Part shown: positions 12,026 to 23,402 of the stretch, piece by piece
Layout: each line of letters begins with the position of its first letter
Position numbering within the stretch: position 1 is the stretch's first letter
Source: Carex sylvatica
Taxonomy: Eukaryota > Streptophyta > Magnoliopsida > Poales > Cyperaceae
Reading direction: 5' to 3'
Assembly (NCBI GenBank): GCA_964058845.1
Contig: CAXKVR010000053.1
Coordinates: 62,001-126,000, forward strand
DNA length: 64,000 nt
Notes under the pieces: generated by a model
Told to the model about the DNA's origin: nothing
What the model saw: the letters and a program-made list of their open reading frames with translations, nothing else
The model's database searches: none
Made by a program: the position numbers and the translations under genes

Positions 12026-12696
12026 TATCGAGCAATTTTCACAACTCGATGAAATTGATAATAGCGTATGTGATTTATATCGATCGATCTATTTTGAGAA
12101 ACCATAAAATTTGAATTGATTAATTATCGAGTGCGGGTTATTAATTTTCCCGACTCTATCAAATTGCTCGAACCCTCTCTAGATGACCTCCGTTATAATA
12201 TTGGTAAAGGCACAAAATTTAAATAGAGGGGTTATTAGTAAACTTAGATAATAAGGAGGCATGTAATGCGAATAAACTTGAATTGTGTAAATTAATTAAG
12301 TAGAGGGGCCTCTATGCAAATCTAAAAATTTTGAGTTATAATTCGGCTTTAAAAAATATATTTTTTAAAATAACTAATACTACTCGTATACATCGAACAT
12401 GAAATTGGGGAATTTTTTTTTATTAGAAATCAGAAAATTCATATTGAGAAGAAGGCATTAGAAAAATACTAAAGGGCAAAAAAATAGATATTCATTCATA
12501 TATATTACAAGTTAATTTGCTTGTTTGATTATTTGAATCTTCAAAATTATGATACTAATTATTTCTTCTCCGAACATTACTTTCTATTTAAGAACAACCG
12601 TGCACTATAATTTGTGAGGGTCAAAATGAAATTACTTTCTATTGATAATGCTTACATGCATCAAAATTGAGATTTCAGAAATTACTTTCTATCTGT
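12026..12696. other. AT-rich sequence, nothing recognised
   Basis: No frame, repeat or RNA gene seen. The mirror is 37,277-37,947. Confidence 0.5.
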
Positions 12697-13570
12697 ATAT
12701 TTAAAAAATGATATATGGCGGCATCACTTATTCAACTAAGTAATCTCATGCTTATCCAAAGATTTAGAACTAAAGAGGAGACATGATTAGTGAATAGTAT
12801 ATATCTCCTGCAGTTCAGCTTCTTAGATCTGACTTCTGTTTCATTTGCTGTAATTAATTTTTACTTAAATATGTGGAACAGGGGAAGAGAACTGGACACG
12901 AAAGAGAGGTGCAGGAGAGAGGGAGAAAGAAGGGGTAGAACCATCATTTTACTTTCTTATTAATATTGATTTGTGTTTTTAATTGATTGAATTAAAAAAT
13001 AGAGATATTTATAAATTAAGTGAATTAAGATGGAGAAATAACTAATTTATGAAGTTATGATGGGCATACATCTAAATTTCTCGATAAAATAAAACTTAAT
13101 AGCAAATGTAATGTTGAATATATAATTAGTATATCTTATTTTTATAAGTATAATACAATTTATCTTCTATAATTACCTAATATATGTTATGTGTTTATTT
13201 GAGTATATTAATGTATATTTTAAGGACATATAACCACAAATAGTATGCAATCTAACATATGTATAAATAACTCTTCGTTATGAACTTTCACCAATTATAC
13301 TATCTGATTTTAATTATGACTTAAAGAAAATCTCATCTAAATAAATCATTTTTGTTTCTTTCTTTTTTTCATAACAACATATACTGTATATTATATACAA
13401 ATTTATTGTATATACTCATGGATATTATTTAATCGATGCATAATATAATAAGTTTTTTAATAAGTTTTTAAATTAAAACATTTCTTTTAATATGTTCGAA
13501 CTTGTACGCCTTACTGCAATAAGCATTTTGTAACCAATTGTAGCATGTCTAAATTTTTGTTTCAACGCAG

Positions 13571-13767
13571 GATGGCTAGGGAGATACAGCCACATGATCT
13601 CCGGAGATACCCACCGCCTAAGCTGCATGAGTCTCCGGATACACAGTCGCATGATCAGTGAGATACAGCCGCCTCTCCACGTCAACCGTATCTGGCGAGG
13701 GCTCACGATAGGGAGGCCTCTGGTAGCGGGACTCAGCCTGACTATGCATCCCAGCTTGCGGATTCCA
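13571..13767 (+). pseudogene. Exon-like GC-rich segment (block D2, frameshifted copy)
   Basis: Copy of 2007-2204 with a one-base deletion near 13606. Mirror copy at 36,186-36,382 on the minus strand. Confidence 0.4.
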
Positions 13768-14020
13768 TGGAGCAACCGTTTGGAACGGAACTAACCGTAT
13801 GGAACATATTAAATCATAAAATAACAGAGTTTTATATTGGTGATGTCCTAACAGTTGTGATCCGTTGGACTGCTTATTAAGTAATTGTAGAATAAATTGT
13901 ACGAACCGTTCTCATCATACATAGACGTTCAGAATGGTTAATATTAATTTAATAATGCAGAAATCTTAATTTTGATATTCGTACAATCCACTCGGAATGA
14001 ATCACTTCCGTCCAAACGGA

Positions 14021-14312
14021 CAGGGGCGGACCCAGCATTTCGTCGGGGGGGGGGGCAAAAAAATATTGAATCGGGTTTAAATAGCTTATTGGATTTAAAC
14101 CCATTAACTAATTGGGTACTCGATAAAAAAAAATGTTTTCACTTATATTTTTCAATATCCCGAATTACAAATCAAACATTCAGAGAGGGGCAAAAAAATT
14201 TCTAGGGAGGGACAAAGTCGATCGACACCAATGGATCACCACTAAAACTCGAAATCCATGGGGAGGGGAGGCGCTGCCTCCTCCCCCTTATGCTAGAGTA
14301 GATCCGCCCCTG
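14021..14312. mobile_element. hAT-type MITE, CAGGGGCGGA ends (block D2, left arm)
   Basis: 292 bp with a perfect 8-bp duplication CAAACGGA (14013-14020, 14313-14320). The empty site is preserved in the paralogous unit at 10683-10690. Confidence 0.85.
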
Positions 14313-15291
14313 CAAACGGATCTAACGAATATGGAGTCCCACTATAAAACCATTTGAACCCTCCTCTTTAAGTTTTAAATTTTGAATTTTTAAAGTTTTT
14401 AAAAATAGAGACACAAAAAAAAAAGGCATTTGAACCCTCCTCTATTTTCATACATAAACACAATGCAAATAATATCTAAGCATTTATTCAAATCTTTAAT
14501 TTCCTTGTTGTATCATATTTATCTTTTATTGCCTTTTTCTATCATATCATAAACACAATGCAAATAATATTTATGCATTTATTCCAATTTATATACTCTT
14601 CGGTGAACAATATAAGATGTCATCAACTTCAATAATACAATAACAATATTAACTAGAAATTGTTCTACTTTTAAAAAAAAATAATAATAACGTTTTTCCA
14701 GCCAGCTCCCATTTTCAATTATCCGATAGATAAACTAAATACGTGTATTAAGTATTAGAGTTAAATCTCTTTCACTAATGACTATTTTTGCATTTTTATA
14801 TATTTGTGTGTTGTTACTGTCTAATTTCAAATATATCATGATTATTTTTTGCCTATGTCCTCTTGGCAGCTTCTGCCTCAAAAATAAAAACAAAAATCAT
14901 CGCCAATATCATGATTAACTTCTGCCCTTCATCTCATATTTTTTGTGACCGACGTGTCCGGTGTCTATTTGGAGATAGCGCGGGGGCCAATATTATTTGA
15001 TCTTTGAGATTCGTGCTGAAGGTATTTGAACGGTGGTGATTTTCCAGTAAGTTACGCAACAGCTTAAAATAGACATCACAAAGTGTATCTTTTTAAATAA
15101 AATAGGTATCACGCAACAGCTTGAAATATTTTAGCTTCTTGCACAAGCACAAATTACAAGTAAACATTTAATATTACATAAAAAAAAACTGAACTATATA
15201 AAAATTAAAAGCAAAAATCAATTAAATTTTAATATAAATATAATATAAATACAATAAAATGTTAAAAAACATGGAGTGGCGACTTACTTCT

Positions 15292-15974
15292 TTAAATTAC
15301 TCCTACACACGCACATATGGCTAAAATAAAAGTAAAAGGGACGGGAAGAAGGGCACCTACAAGCCAGAACACCACAAAACCTTCTGGAAAACTCGGTACA
15401 AGAAAATATACAACAACTGGAACGATAAAAATGGAACTCTCCGTCAAATAAAAGAATAGAGGATTCTCTTTTCGCCAAACAACATTTGTGATGAGAACAA
15501 CCACAAGCATAGCAACATATGGAGGAATCACCCGCAACAAAACCGATCCATTTTTTATGTTATCATGTATCAATTTATCAAGAAATGGAATAAGTGCGAG
15601 AGTTATCGCAAGTAGTTGCAAGCTACAAATCCTTTTGTACCTCTCGCATGGAGACAGATTAAAATCATTTGACCTTTCAATTATTTCCGACCGGGAGCTC
15701 TCTTTCTCCACCCTGAGTTTTCAATACAAATAATAATAGCTTTCAGCTAATCCGCATTTCTAAAGATTAGCTTAATTATGATAATAAATTCTCTTTTACC
15801 ATTGAACTGTTTAGTTATGACATATAATTAAAATTTATTGGACTTTGTGTTTGGTTTTGAACAATTAATATATTTCATTTCCTATAAAGTTTGACATGTT
15901 CAATCCTCTAATTAAATAATGATTTACCTTATGATGATGTCGGAGTTGTCAAGCCTTTCTTCTCCCTTTTCCAT
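15292..15974 (-). CDS. Small four-helix membrane protein, unrecognised family (copy 3, left arm)
   Basis: Same two-exon model as the copy at 4473-3791: exon 1 15974-15928, exon 2 15712-15292, 155 aa. It is the mirror image of the right-arm gene 33911-34593 and differs from it by one noted residue (SSIFI here, SSIFV there). Four hydrophobic segments and a charged N-terminal tail. About 1.7 kb in the upstream direction of the strand lies the 300-aa membrane protein gene, same strand; the order and spacing are kept in the right arm. Function unknown. Confidence 0.6.
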
Positions 15975-16292
15975 TAGATACAACAAAATGGTCTGGACTC
16001 TGGAGGATGCAAAAAGTTGAAAAAGAAAAAGGTAATGATTTGGATTTGGATTTGGATGAAGTCAATTTATGTGTGATCGAACTACCAAAATTAATTCGAC
16101 TTTACTAATTTTAGCGAAGCTATTTTAGAGCATCAAAAAACATCTTGATCACTACTATTGTTGTATCCTGCAAAATAAGAATTCTCATGCATAAAAGCTC
16201 AAAATATAAAATGTTGAACTATTTTCCGACACTTTAATTTGATCAAACTGTCATTTTTAGGTATTAATGTTAATTATTTAATTATAAAGTCA

Positions 16293-16482
16293 GAATCATC
16301 TGTATCTAATATATAATATTGTAATGTTAATTATTTAATTATTTAATTATCTAATATATAATATTGTAATGTTAATTATTTAATTATAAAGTCAGAATCA
16401 TCTGTATCTAATATATAATATTGTAATGTTAGTTATTTAATTATAATGTTAATTATTTAATTATTTAATTTGATCAAATTGT
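16293..16482. repeat. Short tandem array (left arm)
   Basis: Three to four imperfect units of about 60 bp built from GTATCTAATATATAATATTG and TAATGTTAATTATTTAATTA. The mirror array is 33,403-33,592. Confidence 0.75.
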
Positions 16483-17661
16483 CATTTTTAGTTGGTACTT
16501 ATGCTACCTTGTTTGTAATATTGTAATCAAATATTTTGTATCTAATATATAATATTGTATGAAGGCTCAACATTTCTGGTAAATGTAAAGGCCGCAAATA
16601 GAATCATCTGTCTTTTATAATGTTTCGAAAAATGTGTATAAGAGTATGCAAATTATGTGCCAATCCTTTATGTTCTATGCATCTCAATTTTAAATTCCTA
16701 TTTGTTAAGCAATTGTGGTGAATTCTTGTGAATGCCTTATGTTCTGTACCAAATTATGCCGATGTACTATGCATAGGATTTGCATTTCATTTAAGATACT
16801 TATCAAAACTTATGAATACCTTATGTTCTGCAAGTAAAAACTGCTCCTAAGGCAGGCGTACCATTATCATTGCCTTGTACAAGTTGAGACACACATCTCC
16901 ATACCAAGTTACCAACCAAGATACATTCTAACAAATTTTCACGAGATTAAAACATAGCATCAAGTTTCAATAATCAAATTAGCAACCGTATCATGATACC
17001 AAAATGAGCAATCAAATTAAACAGTGTCTCTTCCCTCCATCAGTGCTAAATCTAACTAACAAAATCATATAGTCCAAACAAAATGACATAGTCTATCACT
17101 ACTTAAAAAATTGAACCTTTCCATAGTGCTCTTTTGTTTTTACTGTTCTCGTGTTATATGTGCCTATGTTCTCCAAAAAAAAAAATATAATAAATAAACC
17201 ACATCGATACTAATCCTTAATTTACAAAGTGACACAAAAGAAGAAAAAAGATACTTCAAACAGTAACAGTAAAAACCAGTAAAAAAAAAACAGTAAAAAC
17301 ATATTTATCATATGCCTGCCCTTTTTATCCATGCAATTGCTAATAAGCACCACGAAGTATATTAAAATAAAACACAAAATCATAAAAAAAAACATTTAAT
17401 TAACTTAAACAGTAACCATTACATAATAAGTTCATCATCATCTCAGATGATAATTTAACAGAGCAAAGATATGAAACATTAAACTAAAATAAGGCTAACC
17501 AAAAAAGATCTAACTCCATCTTCTAAATGTAGACCCTCTTTTCTGTCTCAAAAAAACTCCAGCTTCTAAATACTGAAGAAAATAAATTACCCAAAATAGT
17601 TTCTTCAAAACAAAACATCCTAACAAAACAAACAACAATCAACCAAAAAAAACACTCACTA
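16483..17661. other. Intergenic sequence between the two membrane protein genes (left arm)
   Basis: AT-rich, no additional gene. It includes the probable 3' UTR of the 300-aa gene below 17,661 and short repeats of CTTATGTTCTG (16,666, 16,737, 16,813). The mirror is 32,224-33,402. Confidence 0.5.
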
Positions 17662-18649
17662 TCAAACACCGTTGACATCATCAATCCATTCGAGCGTTTT
17701 TTTAAGGCAGCGGAATAATCCAATACCGGCAGCCTTGATTGCAAGTGGAACTGGATGCGGATCTGGGCGGGGAGGGGCATCCGTTGCTCCATCGAATCCA
17801 CCTCCTTGCAGAGCTAACAAAACTCCCAAACTCTGTGGTGCGGGTACAGCATAGGCGATAAAGTAATCCTTTGCCCAAATGGCCAAGAAATAGCAGATCA
17901 CGGCAAAAGATGCAGTTACTGTGACAAAATACCACTTGTAGATATCCATACGGATGAGCACGCCCCGAAAAAGAGTGTTTGCAGCAATGATCACAGCCGT
18001 GAACCTGAGAAGGTTTTTGAAATGGCGGTTTGCATACCGCATAGATTTGAGGCAACACCTACAAAACCATATAGCAACATTTAGGATTATGAGCAGTAGA
18101 ATACTCCCCCCCGATATTGAAACGCAATACTCCCATGCTTTTTTTTGGCTGGAACGGATAGTTGGACTATCTAGAAGGTATGAATTTGGTAACACGTAAT
18201 CCAATGCATATGCCATGGCGATTAGTATCAATCCTAAGCACGCATTGTCATCGTATTCTTTTTTCTCTCTGTCTTTTTGGGCTTGCTGCAGTATTGCAGC
18301 ATGGCGGGTTGGTAGGGTATCGGATTGGTTGTTGGCCATTAGGGATTCAAGGATTTCGAATAAGGCTTTGAAGAAGATGAATGATTTGGTTATAGAGCAC
18401 GAATTTACTATACCTTTTATAATAAAAATTTTATAATAAAACAATCAAACCAGCTGGGTCTGGTGGCTCTGGCTCTGGCTCTGGCTCTGGTTCTGCACTG
18501 GCACTGGCACTGGCACTGGCACTGGCACTGGCGCTGGCGAACAGCCTCAGCTTCTTCACTGTCTTCGGTTGTCTTCTATCCCCTTCTACGTGACTCCTCA
18601 TATTATTTACCATTCTTGATTTTAGATTTAAGAGTGGTAAAGAAGACAT
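17662..18649 (-). CDS. Unrecognised four-helix membrane protein with Ala-Ser/Glu-Pro repeat N-terminus (left arm)
   Basis: Two models. (a) A single-exon 225-aa protein from ATG 18339 (MANNQSDTL) to the stop at 17662. (b) A spliced 300-aa protein: exon 1 18649-18451, an 86-bp AT-rich intron with a GT start and AAAG end, exon 2 18365-17662. The join is exactly in frame, so I prefer (b) with caution. In (b) residues about 38-62 are alternating Ala-Ser then Glu-Pro, encoded by a hexanucleotide microsatellite. The core has hydrophobic segments (225-aa numbering) at 34-51, 67-86, 99-117 and 126-146, a CRCC cluster after helix 2, and a Pro-rich DAPPRPDPHP tail followed by an amphipathic end. The predicted protein is identical to the right-arm copy. 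Family not recognised; no enzyme motif seen. Confidence 0.6.
18463..18536. repeat. Hexanucleotide microsatellite (GCTCTG / GGCACT), left arm
   Basis: Tandem hexamers at the 5' end of the 300-aa gene model: four to five CTGGCT-type units then about six CTGGCA-type units. On the minus strand these read as Glu-Pro and Ala-Ser dipeptide repeats. The unit is a multiple of three, so expansion keeps the reading frame. The twin is at 31349-31422. Confidence 0.85.
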
Positions 18650-18751
18650 TAACGGAAACTGGAAATAACGAAGAACGAAGAGACGGGATCAAGTTTTTAT
18701 TTTTTATTTTGTTTCTTTTTTATTGAAGAAAAGGACTCACGTGTTGTTGTC

Positions 18752-18940
18752 GGAAATAAATCTGCTGTGATCCATAGGAATTGCAGGACCCTGTATTTCC
18801 AAATCTAACCTTTCATTTGTTTCGAGATTCGTGCATGAAAACAACTTCTATTGAGATTCGTGCATTTAGAAAAATGAAAGGTTTGATTTTGAATAACAGG
18901 GATCCTGCAATTCCTTTTGGATCGCAGCAGATTTATTTCC
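18752..18940. mobile_element. MULE-type MITE upstream of the 300-aa gene (left arm)
   Basis: 189 bp with imperfect long inverted ends beginning GGAAATAAATCTGCTG. The 9-bp direct repeat GTTGTTGTC flanks it (18743-18751, 18941-18949). It lies about 100 bp upstream of the ATG of the 300-aa model, so it probably sits in the promoter or leader. Confidence 0.8.
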
Positions 18941-18958
18941 GTTGTTGTCGGCCACTTT

Positions 18959-20063
18959 AGCCTTTTGAAATTTGTCACAAATGTTGTTCAGGTTAATAGT
19001 TAAGTGTGTTTTTTTCATATTAGCCAGTTATATATGTGTAACGGCTTTAACAACAAGAGAAATTTAGATATATGTCCATCATAACTTCTTAATTTAGATA
19101 ATCCCCCGTCAAAAAATCAAAATTAGTTATTTCTCCATCTAAACTTACTAAATTTAGATGGAGAAATAACTAATTTTGATTTTTTTGACGGGAAAATATC
19201 TAAATTAAGAAGTTATGATGGACATATATCTAAATTTCTCATATCAAATTTTATTTTTAAGTGATTAAATATAGAGATGGGGATATTGATAAATAAAGTT
19301 AGTTTAGATGGAAAAATGACTAATTTTGATTTTGTGATGAGAAAATATCTGAATTAAGAAATTATGATGGACATATATCTAAATTTCTCTAACAACAATT
19401 ACATATAGTTTTGATTCTTGACAAGGGAATTTTTTTTTGGATATTTAATGTTTGAATATCATTTCAGCATGTATGAGATAAAATTTTAAATTACAACTTA
19501 TCGATACTGCTCAAATTAATTAGAATATTTGATGCTTAACCGGAATAGCCATTTTTCACTTTTTTTTTTTGGACTTCCTATTTGCGTGATATTACCTCTG
19601 TTTTTTTTTTATGCATGGAATGATTGTGTTAACTTCAATATGATTATTATTATTTTCTAAGAAATTGGCTCTCATTTTTTACATCTAGTATTGTTATTGA
19701 TTTAGAAAAATAAATTCCTATAAAGCAATAACAAAAAAATAAATTCCTTAAAAAATAAGCTTAGATTTCAGCATTAATTTAGTACAAAAAGTAGAAATGT
19801 CTCTGACAATTAATGAAAAATATAATTAATACAAAACGTATAAATGTCTCCAACAATTAATGAAAAATATAATTAATTTATTTTGATTATAATAATCCTA
19901 AAAAATTAACTCATATAAATGAATAAAATAACACTTTGTGATGCTTTGGTAAATTGAACATCCACGTCATTTCTACTGTAGATAAAAGTAAACATCTACT
20001 GCATTTCCAGACAAAATAGAAGTTTTCTCAGAGGAGTAAAAATAAAAAAAGTTAAAAAGCTAG
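18959..20063 (+). repeat. ~1-kb repeat unit, copy 1 (left arm)
   Basis: Starts CCTTTTGAAATTTGTCACAA and ends before GCTCACATA; interrupted by the MITE 19057-19389. Second copy 21,958-22,763, third (truncated) 23,015-23,402. The right arm holds three, the innermost complete to about 27,790. AT-rich, no gene. Confidence 0.8.
19057..19389. mobile_element. MULE-type MITE with ends GAGAAATTTAG (left arm)
   Basis: 333 bp flanked by TAACAACAA (19048-19056, 19390-19398), a 9-bp TSD. Ends GAGAAATTTAGATATATG and inverse. Inside is a near-perfect hairpin with arms of about 85 bp (19060-19145 with 19148-19240), then a second copy of the right-hand part, so the structure is one and a half palindromes. 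Uninterrupted paralogous sites (GGCTTTAACCACAATT) occur near 22060 and 23157. Related partial sequence is at 1420-1500 and 13030-13085. Confidence 0.8.
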
Positions 20064-20072
20064 CTCACATAG

Positions 20073-20335
20073 CCGACATTTTTAAAAATACCCAAAAATA
20101 AAAATAAATTATTAAGAATAACCACGATTTGAACAAAATTTTAAAAATGCCCAAACCGTGGATTTTTTCCACGGTTTTGAATTTTTATTCAAAACCGTGA
20201 AATAAATTCACGGTTTTGAATTTTTTTCAAAACCGTGGAAAAAATTCACGGTTTTGATTAAAAATTCAAAACCGTGGATTTATTCCACGGTTCTGAATTT
20301 TTAATCAGAACCGTGGAATAAATCCACGGTTTTGG

Positions 20336-20379
<44 letters not shown>

Positions 20380-21638
20380 GGTTTGAATTTTTTTTTATGT
20401 ATATATGTATATGATGTATATGTATATAATATATGTATATGTATATAATATATGTATATGTATATAATATATGTATATGTATATAATATATGTATATATG
20501 TATATGTATATAATATATGTATATGTATATAATATATGTATATATGTATATGTATATGTATATAATATATGTATGTATGTATATATAAATGTTCTATTTT
20601 TAGTTCATTTCAAATAATGAATTATGTACATAATTAATAAAATTTATAACCAAAATATAGCACCTATACATTTTAATTCAATTTTTATAAATTCACGGTT
20701 CTAAATTTTTATTATTATTTTTTTTTGCTTTTATTTTTTTTGCACTACTAAGGTTCAAAATAAATAAAATATCCACGGTTTATTTTTTTATGTATATATA
20801 TATATATAATATAATATAATATAATATATGTATAGTATATATAAATGTTCAACATAATAGATATGTTCAACATAATAGATATGTTAAAATTTTTAGTTCA
20901 ACACGATGATGTATATATAATATAATATAAATGTTATATTTTTAGTCCATTTCAAATAATGAATTATGTACATAATTAATAAAAATTTATAACGCACCTA
21001 TACATTTTTATTCAATTTTTATAAATTCACGGTCCTGAATTTTTATCAATTTTTTTTTTGCTTTTATTTTTTTGCACTATTTAGGTTTGAATAAATAAAA
21101 GATCCACGGTTTATTTTTTTTTTATGTATATATATAATATAGTATAATATATGTATATGTATATATAATAAACCGTGGATATTTTATTTATTTTGAACCT
21201 TAGTAGTGCAAAAAAAATAAAAGCAAAAAAAAAAATTAATAAAAATTTAGAACCGTGAATTTATAAAAATTGAATTAAAATGTATAGGTGCTATATTTTG
21301 GTTATAAATTTTATTAATTATGTACATAATTCATTATTTGAAATGAACTAAAAATAGAACATTTATATATACATACATACATATATTATATACATATACA
21401 TATATACATATATTATATACATATACATATATACATATATTATATACATATACATATATACATATATTATATACATATACATATATTATATACATATACA
21501 TATATACATATATTATATACATATACATATATTATATACATATACATATATTATATACATATACATATATTATATACATATACATATATTATATACATAT
21601 ACATCATATACATATATACATAAAAAAAAATTCAAACC

Positions 21639-21671
<33 letters not shown>

Positions 21672-21934
21672 CCAAAACCGTGGATTTATTCCACGGTTCT
21701 GATTAAAAATTCAGAACCGTGGAATAAATCCACGGTTTTGAATTTTTAATCAAAACCGTGAATTTTTTCCACGGTTTTGAAAAAAATTCAAAACCGTGAA
21801 TTTATTCCACGGTTTTGAATAAAAATTCAAAACCGTGGAAAAAATCCACGGTTTGGGCATTTTTAAAATTTTGTTCAAATCGTGGTTATTCTTAATAATT
21901 TATTTTTATTTTTGAGTATTTTTAAAAATGTCGG
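20073..21934. mobile_element. Giant foldback MULE-like element with 9-bp target duplication
   Basis: The element is 1862 bp and nearly palindromic about position 21,004. Ends are CCGACATTTTT and AAAAATGTCGG, flanked by the 9-bp direct repeat CTCACATAG (20064-20072, 21935-21943). The empty site CTATGTGAG is intact in the right arm at 29813-29821. Each arm holds, from outside in: a terminal AT-rich segment; eight alternating CCACGG/CCGTGG half-sites; a T-run of 38 (A-run of about 28 in the other arm); a TATATGTATATG minisatellite; and a block with CCACGGTTTA. The centre has a further partial copy of the inner block (20,940-21,120). A 9-bp TSD points to Mutator-type transposase mobilisation. No protein is encoded; apparent frames are the minisatellite. 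Confidence 0.88.
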
Positions 21935-21957
21935 CTCACATAGTGCTGCACTGCTGC

Positions 21958-22763
21958 CGCCTTTTGAAATTTGTCATAAACGTTGTTTCCAAGGTTAATA
22001 ATTAAGTATCTGTTTTTTTCATGTGAACCAGATCAGTTATATACTTATATGTGTTTAACGGCTTTAACCACAATTACAAATAGTTTTGACTATTGACAAG
22101 GTTTTTTTTTTGGATATTTAATTTTTGAATATCATTTCAGAATGTATGAGATAAAATTTTAAATTACAACTTATCAATACTGCTCAAATTAATTAGAATA
22201 TTTGATGTTTAACCGGAATAGCCATTTTCCACTTGTTTTTTGGACTTCCTATTTGCGTGATATTACCTTTGTTATTTTTTTTTATGCATGGGATGGTTGT
22301 GTTAAATATGATTATTATTATTTTCTAAGAAATTGGCTCTCATTTTTTTACAATACTATATCTAGTATTGTTATTGATTTAGAAAAATAAATTCCTATAA
22401 ATCAATAACAAAAAAATAAATTCCTTAAAAAATAAGCTTAGATTTCAGCATTAATTTAGTACAAAAAGTAGAAATGTCTCCAACAATTAATGAAAAATAT
22501 AATTAATTTATTTTGATTATAATAATCCTAAAAAATTAACTAATATAAATGAATAAAATAACACTTTGTGATGGCTTGGTAAATTGAACATCCACGTCAT
22601 TTCTAATGTAGATAAAAGTAAACATCTATTGCATTGCCAGACAAAATAGAAGTTTTATCAGAGGAATCCTTTTTTGTTTCATTTAAAAAGATAGACAGAA
22701 GGTACAGAAAGTTAAAATATTTTTGAATGTTTGCTAGAATAAAAAATAAAAAGTTAAAAAGCT
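21958..22763 (+). repeat. ~1-kb repeat unit, copy 2 (left arm)
   Basis: Shares TGATATTACC, GATATTTAATTTTTGAATAT and CATTTCTAATGTAGATAAAAG with copy 1 but lacks the GAGAAATTTAG MITE, giving an empty site for it. Confidence 0.8.
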
Positions 22764-22782
22764 AGCTTACATAGTGCTGCAC

Positions 22783-23001
22783 GAGTGCATATCCTCTGCA
22801 TTAACTCAAAAAGGAAACTTTTGAATTAATGAATCTCAACCGTCTGATTTTAAACGGAGCCAATCTGGCTCCCGCTTATGATATACGGGTCCTTTAATAT
22901 TAGTGCAGATTTGGTATGCACGAATCTTGAACCAGATCGGATGGTCAATATTCATTAACTTAAAAAATTTCCTTTTGAGTTAATGCAGAGGATACGAATT
23001 C
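22783..23001. mobile_element. MULE-type MITE with TATCCTCTGCATTAACTC ends (left arm)
   Basis: 219 bp with inverted ends of about 35 bp (GAGTGCATATCCTCTGC and its counterpart GAATTCGTATCCTCTGC). The 9-bp duplication GTGCTGCAC flanks it (22774-22782, 23002-23010); the unfilled site GTGCTGCACTGCTGCCGCC is seen at 21943-21961. A similar end, GAATTCGTATCCTCTGC, occurs alone at about 209. Confidence 0.8.
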
Positions 23002-23014
23002 GTGCTGCACTGCT

Positions 23015-23402
23015 GCAGCTTTTGAAATTTGTCATAAACGTTGTTTCCAAGGTTAATAATTAAGTGTGTTACGCCTAAGGGCTTTCACCTCAAAAAAAAA
23101 AAAATTATTTATTTATTATTATTTTTTTTTTATGTGAACCAGTTATATGTGTTTAACGGCTTTAACCACAATTACAAATAGTTTCGACTCTTGACAAGGG
23201 TTTTTTTTTTTTGGATATTTAATGTTTGAATATCATTTCAGCATGTATGAGATAAAATTTTAAATTATAACTTATCGATACTGCTCAAATTAATTAGAAT
23301 ATTTAATGTTTAACCGGAATAGTCATTTTTCACTTTTTTTTTGGACTTGTTATTTGCGTGATATTACTTCTGTTATATTTTTTATGTATGGGATGGTTGT
23401 GT
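23015..23402 (+). repeat. ~1-kb repeat unit, copy 3, truncated (left arm)
   Basis: Same start as copies 1 and 2. Broken after GGGATGGTTGTGT at 23402, where a copy of 11,452-11,975 begins. Its mirror partner in the right arm is complete to about 27,790. Confidence 0.8.

Larger units (their letters stand above)
12697..16293 (+). repeat. Duplicated block D2 (inside the left arm)
   Basis: Direct repeat of D1. It lacks about 69 bp near 15140 and about 20 bp near 13126 that its right-arm twin still has. Starts at TATATTTAAAAAATGATATATGG. Confidence 0.85.
10187..23402 (+). repeat. Left arm of the large inverted duplication
   Basis: Sequence from 10187 to 23402 reappears as the reverse complement at 39806-28354. 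Matching coordinates sum to 49,993 at the outer edge, 49,973, 49,954, then 49,885 across the genes, and 51,756 inside 21,935, so offsets change only at a few indels. It holds both membrane protein genes, several MITEs and two and a half copies of a ~1-kb repeat. Outside 10187 the left flank (ATAATTAAATAA) departs from the right flank. Confidence 0.93.

Noticed and set aside
13473..13775. 100-codon minus-strand frame in block D2
   Set aside because: It runs antisense to the exon-like segment and is disrupted in D1; the plus-strand phase looks more protein-like.
17702..18058. 118-codon minus-strand frame in another phase of the 300-aa gene
   Set aside because: Shadow of the membrane protein frame; Cys/Pro-rich with no membrane or domain logic, and fully overlapped.
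20064..20075. Alternative 7-bp duplication TCACATA with GCCGAC ends for the foldback element
   Set aside because: The 9-bp CTCACATAG with CCGAC ends fits equally well in sequence and agrees with the second element, which has CCGA ends and an unambiguous 9-bp duplication.
21334..21528. 64-codon minus-strand frame of Tyr, Met, Ile and Val
   Set aside because: It is the translation of the TATATGTATATG minisatellite inside the foldback element, not a protein.
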